Below, one piece after another: positions 26,108-32,339 of a stretch of DNA of 34,677 bases (position 1 is its first letter; every line of letters starts with the position of its first letter). The translations under genes and the position numbers were made by a program. The notes beneath the pieces are model-generated. The model ran no database searches. It was not told the origin of the DNA and saw nothing but the letters and a program-made list of their open reading frames with translations. The DNA comes from an uncultured Lachnospiraceae bacterium (GTDB lineage: Bacteria > Bacillota > Clostridia > Lachnospirales > Lachnospiraceae). The DNA lies in NCBI GenBank assembly GCA_946620235.1, contig CAMONC010000008.1, forward strand, positions 1 through 34,677, written 5' to 3'.

Positions 26108-26121
26108 GGTTTACATAATTC
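26108..26121 (+). repeat. Interspersed motif, form B, upstream of the TraX-GGDEF gene
   Basis: Intergenic copy of the exact 14-mer GGTTTACATAATTC, ending 12 bases before the ATG at 26134. It occupies the place of a ribosome binding site or short leader. Confidence 0.8.
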
Positions 26122-26133
26122 TGGGCAGATTTA

Positions 26134-28347
26134 ATGGATCGGAAGTTTTCCCTTAACAGAACTCAACTCAAACTCATAGCCATTGTTTCAATGGTGATAG
26201 ATCATGTCGCCTGGGGGTTTGTGGATTTCTACTCACCTTTGGGGCAGTTCATGCATGTGCTCGGTCGCTTCACGATCCCGATCATGTGCTTCTTTATAGC
26301 GGAAGGCTTCCGCAGGACTCATGATCTGAGGCAGTACATCTACCGTATGGCCTCTGCGGCCGTATTCACGATCATTCCCTTTTATCTTTTCTTCGGACAC
26401 GAGTACGGATACAGGCAGAACATAATATTTGATTATCTGCTTGGCCTTCTGATGCTGACCGTTCTGGAGAAGACGAAGTGGAGCAGAGCGGCTAAGATAC
26501 TTGCCGTTGCCGTACTTTTCGGCGTATCGGTCACTGTGGGCGGCTGGATCATCACACCTTCAATGTTTATCCTGGTGTTCTATTACGGACGCGATTGGAA
26601 GCAGAAGGTTAAGCTGTTCGTGACAGTCAATGTGGTGACTGTATTAAGCATAGAGACTGCCATATTCCTGAATTCCAGATTTCACTTCATGGAATATGAC
26701 TGGACATGGTGGTCGATGTTGTATCTGCTTGGTTTTATGCTTGCACTTCCGGTTCTTTCTCTGTATAACGGCGAGAAAGGTTCGGACAGACCGGGCAGTA
26801 AGTTCTTCTATATATTCTATCCGGCTCACTTCATTATACTGTGGGCGGTACAGAAACTGACAGTAGGGTATGACAGTTTATACGGACTGTATCTGGGCAT
26901 ACATATCCTGGTGATCGTGGTCATTGTGATCATGCTTGAGGGTGTGCTGAGATCGCAGGCCAGCCGCGGACAGAATGCCGTAGCTATTTTTCTGGTGAGC
27001 GGGGCAGTGTATGTTTGCGGGTTTGTTTTAGAGATACTGGCCTCCTCGGCTGACGGGTATTATCTTGCATGTATCGTTCAGTATTTCGGTGAGTATATCA
27101 TGCTCATATCCATACTGTTGTTCATTTCCGAAGCCTGCAGGGTGTCTACTCCCAGATTTGTATATCTGCTGCATATCGTAGTGTCTCTCGGTTTGATGTA
27201 TGCACTTGTCACCACGCGTGAGACCGGCTTCTTCTATTCATATATCGGGGTTAACAACGAAAATGTGATAGGGCGTCCCGAACTTGTTCATGCCACCGGT
27301 TTCTGGCTTTCACTGACGTTCATGGCGGTCATATGCCTGGAGATAATCATCTTTGCCTGCTTTGTATTCCTCAGAGGCTCGAAGATAGAAAAGAGACGTA
27401 TGATACTCATACTCTGTGCGATGGTGTCGTGCTGGATGCCCATATTGATCACGGCTACGGGAATAACCGGAGGGTTCGAGATCCCGGCGATAGGTATGCT
27501 GGCTGCAGGCGGATTCATGTATGCCAGCCTGTTCAGATACGGAGCTCTGGACTCGGTTGCTCTGGCGAGTGAGAATGCCCTGGAAAAGGCGCATGAAGGT
27601 ATCCTTGTGTTGGATGATATGTATAGAGTCAGCTTTCATAACCGCATAGTGGATGATATCATAGGCGAATTGAGCCACAGCGCGGATCTCAGAGATCATG
27701 AAGTGGTCGGCAGGATCCTGAACGGAGAGATCAATCATATCGATGTGGCGGACAGAGTTTACGAGGTCACTCTGGAAGAACTGAAGAGCGGAAAACTCAC
27801 TCAGGGAACCATGATCTGGTTTCTCGATGTTACGGAACATATACAGAACCTTCGGAATATGCAGGAACTGGCTCATCATGATCCGCTGACGGGATTATAT
27901 AACAGGGGATATTTTAAAAAGATCGTCGATGATGAGGTGGCAGAAGGTCGTCGGGGCTGCTTTCTTATGATGGATATGGATAATTTCAAGATGGTGAACG
28001 ATCGATATGGCCATCAAAGAGGGGACTCAGTACTCATAAATCTGGCCGCCATACTGAATGAGTATCCCGATGATGAACTGTATGCATGCCGTGTGGGCGG
28101 TGATGAGTTCTGTGCGTATATACGCAATAATACCGATAAAGAGTACATAACAACTGTTATAGACAATATCATGAACAGGTTTAATCGCACTTTCCGCTCG
28201 GAAGATGATATCAGATGCACCATCTCGATAGGCGCTGTCATCAATGATGATGCAGATTCTCTTATGGATTGTTCGACCATGTATTCCCATGCAGATAAGA
28301 AGCTGTATGAAGCCAAGGAGTCAGGCAAGAATACTTACAGGATGTAA
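26134..28347 (+). CDS. TraX-7TM-PAS-GGDEF fusion: membrane diguanylate cyclase with acyltransferase-like N-terminus
   Basis: A 737-residue multidomain membrane protein. Residues 1-240 match the TraX/acyltransferase-3-like family (LNRTQLKLIAIVSMVIDHVAWGF, MHVLGRFTIPIMCFFIAEGF, YPAHFIILW). A second group of seven or so helices (about 255-470) resembles the histidine-kinase N-terminal 7TM sensor. A PAS-like segment (about 475-570, GILVLDDMYRVSFHN) leads to a GGDEF domain (about 575-737) with an intact active site GGDEF at 655-659. A clear RxxD inhibitory site is not seen. It would make c-di-GMP in response to an unknown signal. The start has no strong ribosome binding site; GGTTTACATAATTC lies just upstream. 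Confidence 0.88.
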   Translation: MDRKFSLNRTQLKLIAIVSMVIDHVAWGFVDFYSPLGQFMHVLGRFTIPIMCFFIAEGFRRTHDLRQYIYRMASAAVFTIIPFYLFFGHEYGYRQNIIFDYLLGLLMLTVLEKTKWSRAAKILAVAVLFGVSVTVGGWIITPSMFILVFYYGRDWKQKVKLFVTVNVVTVLSIETAIFLNSRFHFMEYDWTWWSMLYLLGFMLALPVLSLYNGEKGSDRPGSKFFYIFYPAHFIILWAVQKLTVGYDSLYGLYLGIHILVIVVIVIMLEGVLRSQASRGQNAVAIFLVSGAVYVCGFVLEILASSADGYYLACIVQYFGEYIMLISILLFISEACRVSTPRFVYLLHIVVSLGLMYALVTTRETGFFYSYIGVNNENVIGRPELVHATGFWLSLTFMAVICLEIIIFACFVFLRGSKIEKRRMILILCAMVSCWMPILITATGITGGFEIPAIGMLAAGGFMYASLFRYGALDSVALASENALEKAHEGILVLDDMYRVSFHNRIVDDIIGELSHSADLRDHEVVGRILNGEINHIDVADRVYEVTLEELKSGKLTQGTMIWFLDVTEHIQNLRNMQELAHHDPLTGLYNRGYFKKIVDDEVAEGRRGCFLMMDMDNFKMVNDRYGHQRGDSVLINLAAILNEYPDDELYACRVGGDEFCAYIRNNTDKEYITTVIDNIMNRFNRTFRSEDDIRCTISIGAVINDDADSLMDCSTMYSHADKKLYEAKESGKNTYRM

Positions 28348-28374
28348 ACTGCTGTTAATACGGAAGGCGAGTAT

Positions 28375-28403
28375 TTGCTTTTTTGCATAAATGTATATAT
28401 AAT
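28375..28403 (+). promoter_or_regulatory. Sigma-A type promoter for the amino-acid transport operon
   Basis: TTGCTT (28375-28380) and TATAAT (28398-28403) are 17 bases apart. The predicted start is near 28410, giving a leader of about 55 bases ahead of the binding protein ATG at 28466. It is the first clear promoter after the diguanylate cyclase gene. Confidence 0.65.
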
Positions 28404-28412
28404 TACCTGTAT

Positions 28413-28429
28413 TGTTGCATATGGCAACA
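28413..28429. promoter_or_regulatory. Inverted repeat at the start of the transport operon transcript
   Basis: TGTTGC and GCAACA form a perfect 6-bp inverted repeat around a 5-base centre, placed just after the predicted transcription start. This is a typical place for a repressor operator, but the repeat is short and could also be a small 5' hairpin. Confidence 0.35.
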
Positions 28430-28465
28430 CAGATAGCCTCAGGGCTTATTACGGAGGAGAACATT

Positions 28466-29242
28466 ATGAAGAAGAAAATCTTATCACTGGCGCTTATTGC
28501 GGTATGTATGCTCGGTCTGGTCGCATGTGGCTCAGGCAGTGCTTCGGACAATTCCGATGCAGCTTTCACCACTGTAAATAAGGGCGTGCTCACCATGGCA
28601 ACCAACGCATACTTCCCGCCTTATGAGTATTATGAGGGAAGCGAAGTCGTGGGCATAGATGCCGAGATCGCAAAAGCCGTAGCAGACAAGCTTGGTCTTA
28701 CTCTTAAGATCGAGGATATGGAATTTGATTCCATCATAACAGCGGTAAGTGCGGGCAAGGCTGATATGGGCCTGGCAGGTATGACCGTGACCGAAGAGCG
28801 TAAGCAGAACGTTAACTTCTCAGACACTTATGCTACCGGTGTACAGGTTGTCATCGTTCCCGAGGGATCTGATATCAAGACTGTGGATGATCTGCAGGGT
28901 AAGAAGATCGGCGTTCAGCTGGCTACAACCGGTGATATCTATTGCTGTGATGACTTCGGTACCGAGAATGTCGAGGAATACAATAAAGGTAATGACGCTG
29001 TTATGGCTCTGCTGTCCGGCAAGATCGATGCAGTGGTTATCGATAACGAGCCCGCCAAGAACTATGTGGCTGTTAATCCCGGCCTGACCATTCTGGATAC
29101 AGAGTATGTAACCGAGGAATATGCAGCAGCACTTAATAAGGAGAACACAGCTCTTCTTGAGGCAGTAAACGGCGCACTTGCAGAGCTTAAGGCAGACGGT
29201 ACTCTGGATGCCATCATTCAGAAGTATATTCCCGCAAACTGA
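28466..29242 (+). CDS. Amino-acid ABC transporter substrate-binding lipoprotein
   Basis: The extracellular solute-binding component of a polar amino-acid importer (SBP family 3). The 258-residue protein starts at an ATG with GGAGGAG upstream; the ORF track start at 28412 is 18 codons too long. The signal sequence ends in the lipobox GLVACGS. The mature part opens VLTMATNAYFPPYEYYEG and contains GIDAEIAKAVADKLG, IITAVSAGKADMGLAGMTVT and ERKQNVNFSDTY, all typical of this family. It is the first gene of a four-gene transport operon. The specific amino acid cannot be read with confidence. Confidence 0.94.
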   Translation: MKKKILSLALIAVCMLGLVACGSGSASDNSDAAFTTVNKGVLTMATNAYFPPYEYYEGSEVVGIDAEIAKAVADKLGLTLKIEDMEFDSIITAVSAGKADMGLAGMTVTEERKQNVNFSDTYATGVQVVIVPEGSDIKTVDDLQGKKIGVQLATTGDIYCCDDFGTENVEEYNKGNDAVMALLSGKIDAVVIDNEPAKNYVAVNPGLTILDTEYVTEEYAAALNKENTALLEAVNGALAELKADGTLDAIIQKYIPAN

Positions 29243-29250
29243 TATTGCTC

Positions 29251-29264
29251 GGTTTACATAAAAC
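29251..29264 (+). repeat. Interspersed motif, form B variant (GGTTTACATAAAAC), before the permease gene
   Basis: Intergenic copy in the 31-base gap between the binding-protein stop and the permease ATG. It shares GGTTTACATAA with the other form B copies, then differs. Confidence 0.8.
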
Positions 29265-29273
29265 AAGTGAGAT

Positions 29274-29993
29274 ATGAATAGTTTTATAGATAAGTTTACA
29301 CTTGATTTCATTACCGACGACAGATGGAAATTCATCACAAAAGGCCTGGGCGTGACCTTGGAGGTCACTGCCTTGGCTCTTATTTTTGGTGTGATCATCG
29401 GTTTGATCGTCGGAATCATCAGATGTGCTCATGATCAGCAGAGCGAAAACGAGAGAAGAGGAGTGCGTGGCGCTGTCCTGAACTTCCTCGATCTGATATG
29501 CCGTATATATGTGACGGTCATCAGAGGTACCCCCGTACTGGTTCAGCTGCTCATCATGTACTTCATCATACTCGTATCAGCTCAGTCCAAGGTGGTCGTT
29601 GCCGTAGTGACATTCTCCGTAAACAGCGGGGCTTATGTGGCAGAGATATTCAGGGGCGGCATCATGTCTATCGATAAGGGACAGATGGAAGCAGGACGTT
29701 CTCTCGGACTTACTTATGTGCAGACGATGATCTATACGATAATCCCACAGGCGATGAAGGCGTGTCTGCCCGCTCTTGCGAATGAGATGATCGCGCTGCT
29801 CAAAGAGACGTCTATCTGCGGATACATAGGCCTGAATGAACTTACCAGAGGCGGCGACATCATCAGGGGTACGACTTTTGATGCACTGCTTCCGCTTTTC
29901 GCCGTGGCACTCATATATCTGGGATTCGTTATGCTGCTGACCTGGCTTATATCATTACTGGAGAGGAGGCTGCGTAAGAGTGATAATCGTTAA
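29274..29993 (+). CDS. Amino-acid ABC transporter permease
   Basis: A HisM/GlnP-type inner-membrane permease of 239 residues. It shows the family's N-terminal helix ([21 protein letters not shown]), the [18 protein letters not shown] segment and the cytoplasmic coupling loop [28 protein letters not shown] that contacts the ATPase. The 31-base gap after the binding-protein gene holds a copy of GGTTTACATAA. The 3' end overlaps the ATPase gene by 14 bases. Confidence 0.95.
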   Translation: MNSFIDKFTLDFITDDRWKFITKGLGVTLEVTALALIFGVIIGLIVGIIRCAHDQQSENERRGVRGAVLNFLDLICRIYVTVIRGTPVLVQLLIMYFIILVSAQSKVVVAVVTFSVNSGAYVAEIFRGGIMSIDKGQMEAGRSLGLTYVQTMIYTIIPQAMKACLPALANEMIALLKETSICGYIGLNELTRGGDIIRGTTFDALLPLFAVALIYLGFVMLLTWLISLLERRLRKSDNR

Positions 29994-30702
29994 AGACCTC
30001 CATAAATATTTTGATGATAATCATGTGCTCCGCGGGATCAACTACGAGATAGATAAGGGCGAGAAGATCGTTATCATAGGTGCATCGGGCTCAGGCAAGT
30101 CGACATTCCTGCGCTGCTTGAACCTGCTTGATACCCCTACCAGCGGACATATATGGATGGACGGAGAGGAGATTACCGATCCCAAGGCGGATGTGAATAT
30201 GATCCGACGCAAGATGGGCATGGTCTTCCAGCATTTTAATCTGTTCAATAATCTCACGATCATGGACAATATCACGCTTGCTCCGACCAAACTCAAGCTT
30301 CAGTCTGTCGAGGAGGCCCGTGAGAATGCACTGACCCTTCTGGACCGCGTCGGCCTGAAAGAAAAGGCTGATGCTTATCCCTCACAGTTATCGGGCGGTC
30401 AGAAACAGCGTATTGCGATCGTCAGATCACTGGCCATGAATCCGGAGGTGATGCTCTTCGACGAGCCGACTTCCGCGCTGGATCCCGAGATGGTAGGAGA
30501 GGTTCTGCAGGTCATGCGTGAACTGGCCGATTCGGGTATGACCATGGTTGTTGTGACACATGAGATGGGATTTGCCAGAGAGGTGGCCAGCAAGGTACTC
30601 TTTGTTGATGAGGGTATCATTAAAGAAGAAAATACTCCGCAGGAGTTCTTCAATAATCCTCAGGATGCGAGGCTACAGGAATTCCTGTCCAAAGTATTGT
30701 AG
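29980..30702 (+). CDS. Amino-acid ABC transporter ATP-binding protein
   Basis: A GlnQ-type ATPase of 240 residues that powers the importer. Walker A is GASGSGKS (residues 34-41), the ABC signature LSGGQKQR is near 136, and Walker B is [11 protein letters not shown]. The start is a GTG (29980), supported by GAGAGGAGG ten bases upstream and by the family N-terminus [11 protein letters not shown]. It overlaps the permease gene by 14 bases. It is followed directly by the NSS transporter gene. Confidence 0.96.
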   Translation: MIIVKDLHKYFDDNHVLRGINYEIDKGEKIVIIGASGSGKSTFLRCLNLLDTPTSGHIWMDGEEITDPKADVNMIRRKMGMVFQHFNLFNNLTIMDNITLAPTKLKLQSVEEARENALTLLDRVGLKEKADAYPSQLSGGQKQRIAIVRSLAMNPEVMLFDEPTSALDPEMVGEVLQVMRELADSGMTMVVVTHEMGFAREVASKVLFVDEGIIKEENTPQEFFNNPQDARLQEFLSKVL

Positions 30703-30714
30703 ATGGAGACTGAT

Positions 30715-32145
30715 ATGACTGAAGGTATGAACAATTCTACTGAAAACGCAAATGAAACCAAGAGCAGGAACTCGTTTACGGGTTCCATAGGCTTCGTTCT
30801 GGCCGCCGCAGGCAGTGCGGTAGGACTGGGCAATATATGGAGATTTCCCTATCTGGCAGCGCGCGATGGCGGCGGACTGTTTTTGGTGATCTATCTCGTA
30901 CTGGCTCTGACCTTCGGATTTACACTGCTTACCAGTGAAGTTGCGATAGGCCGTATGACCAAGCAGAGTCCTCTGACGGCATATAACAGACTTTCCAAGG
31001 GATTTAAACCTCTGGGCATCATGGCCTGTATCGTTCCGATGATGATCATGCCGTATTACTGCGTGATCGGCGGATGGGTAGTGAAGTATTTCCTGGCTTT
31101 CCTTACCGGTTCGGGTACGGCTGCCGCGGAAGACGGATATTTCGGTGGATTTATAACCGATACTTCGACACCGGTGGCCATGACTATAGTATTCCTGCTG
31201 CTGACCATGGTTGTCGTGCTTGGCGGTGTTGATAAGGGTATAGAGAGATTCTCCAAGGTCGTTATGCCGCTGCTCGTCATCCTGATCGTGGCAATATCGA
31301 TCTTTGCACTGACCATATCGTATACGGATGAGGCAGGTACTGTGAGGACAGGCCTTGAGGGACTGAAGGTTATGGTGGTTCCCGATCTGTCGGGACTGAC
31401 AGTGCGCAGTTTCTTCTCGACCCTGATGGATGCCATGGGACAGCTGTTCTACAGTCTGAGCATTGCCATGGGTATCATGGTCGCATACGGTTCATACATG
31501 AGAGATGAGGATAATCTGTCCAGGTCGATCGGTCAGATAGAGGTTTTTGATACCGGCATAGCCTTTCTGGCAGGAGTTATGATCATCCCCGCGGTATATG
31601 TATTTATGGGAAGAGAGGGCATGGAAGCATCCGGCCCCGGACTGATGTTCGTATCTCTTCCGAAAGTATTTGCAAGGATGGGTACTATAGGCAACTTCAT
31701 AGGTGCACTGTTCTTTGCATTGGTTCTTTTTGCAGCACTTACGAGTTCCGTATCCATACTGGAGGCCATTGTATCAAGCTTCATGGATCAGTTTAAGATG
31801 AAGCGTGTCAGTGCCACAATGACAGAGGGCGTGATCGCACTTATCTTCGGACTGCTGGTATGCTTCGGATACAATAAGCTGTACTTTGAGGTGGAACTTC
31901 CGAATGGTGCCATAGCCCAGATCCTTGATATCATGGATTACGTCAGCAACAACCTGCTGATGCCGATCGTAGCTATTCTTACCTGCCTGCTCATAGGATG
32001 GATCATCGGTCCCGATAAGATCATAGGAGAGATTACGAAGAACGGAGAATCCTTCCGCAGACGCGGACTCTATAAGGTTATGGTCCGTTTTGTGGCACCG
32101 GTTATGCTGGTTGTATTGCTTCTGAAAGCCATCGGAATAATATAA
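30715..32145 (+). CDS. Neurotransmitter:sodium symporter (NSS/SLC6) family transporter
   Basis: A Na+-dependent amino-acid symporter of the LeuT fold. The ATG at 30715 has GGAG six bases upstream; an in-frame ATG at 30703 abuts the ATPase stop but has no ribosome binding site. The 476-residue protein has about 12 helices and the family hallmark GSAVGLGNIWRFPYLAARDG in helix 1, where substrate and Na+ bind. It lies in the same operon as the amino-acid ABC importer, suggesting coordinated uptake of related amino acids by an ATP-driven and a Na+-driven system. A terminator follows 45 bases after the stop. Confidence 0.94.
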   Translation: MTEGMNNSTENANETKSRNSFTGSIGFVLAAAGSAVGLGNIWRFPYLAARDGGGLFLVIYLVLALTFGFTLLTSEVAIGRMTKQSPLTAYNRLSKGFKPLGIMACIVPMMIMPYYCVIGGWVVKYFLAFLTGSGTAAAEDGYFGGFITDTSTPVAMTIVFLLLTMVVVLGGVDKGIERFSKVVMPLLVILIVAISIFALTISYTDEAGTVRTGLEGLKVMVVPDLSGLTVRSFFSTLMDAMGQLFYSLSIAMGIMVAYGSYMRDEDNLSRSIGQIEVFDTGIAFLAGVMIIPAVYVFMGREGMEASGPGLMFVSLPKVFARMGTIGNFIGALFFALVLFAALTSSVSILEAIVSSFMDQFKMKRVSATMTEGVIALIFGLLVCFGYNKLYFEVELPNGAIAQILDIMDYVSNNLLMPIVAILTCLLIGWIIGPDKIIGEITKNGESFRRRGLYKVMVRFVAPVMLVVLLLKAIGII

Positions 32146-32189
32146 ACTGCATTTTGTGTATAAATATTTACAAATTGTGAACTTTTTAG

Positions 32190-32227
32190 ACTCCTCAATA
32201 CGTCTTTTGTATTGAGGAGTTTTATTT
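32190..32227 (+). terminator. Intrinsic terminator of the amino-acid transport operon
   Basis: ACTCCTCAATAC and GTATTGAGGAGT form a perfect 12-bp stem around a 7-base loop, followed by TTTATTT. It closes the four-gene operon. Confidence 0.93.
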
Positions 32228-32339
32228 CTGGGTTTATTGCGCCCGCAGGTAAAACGTTTTCGAAACCCTCAAACAGAGAGAAACACAGATAAACTGAGAG
32301 AAAAGAGTACTTACACACAAAGAGAGATTGGAGATTGAG
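32228..32339 (+). promoter_or_regulatory. Leader region of the large surface protein gene
   Basis: This gap must hold the promoter of the following gene because a strong terminator precedes it, but I see no convincing -35/-10 pair. It contains a short palindrome TTTCGAAA and a purine-rich stretch (CAGAGAGAAACACAGAT, AGAGAAAAGAG) before the ribosome binding site TTGGAG. The purine-rich part may keep the leader unstructured. No known riboswitch fold was recognised. Confidence 0.45.

Noticed and set aside
28140-28152. AGAGTACATAACA as a ninth motif copy
   Set aside because: Two mismatches to the 13-mer; matches of that quality are expected about once per window by chance. GTTGACATAACAC near 11626 was dropped for the same reason.
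7533-29264. GTTTACATAA as a CcpA cre site, DnaA box, parS or Chi
   Set aside because: cre needs a TGWAANCGNTNWCA palindrome and DnaA boxes are TTATCCACA-like; parS is TGTTTCACGTGAAACA-like. Known AddAB Chi sites are shorter and strand-biased, whereas these copies are in both orientations.
32228-32339. c-di-GMP riboswitch in the leader of the surface protein gene
   Set aside because: The gap is only 112 bases, much of it purine-rich and unstructured, and the conserved core sequences of the known c-di-GMP aptamers are not visible, despite the diguanylate cyclase gene nearby.
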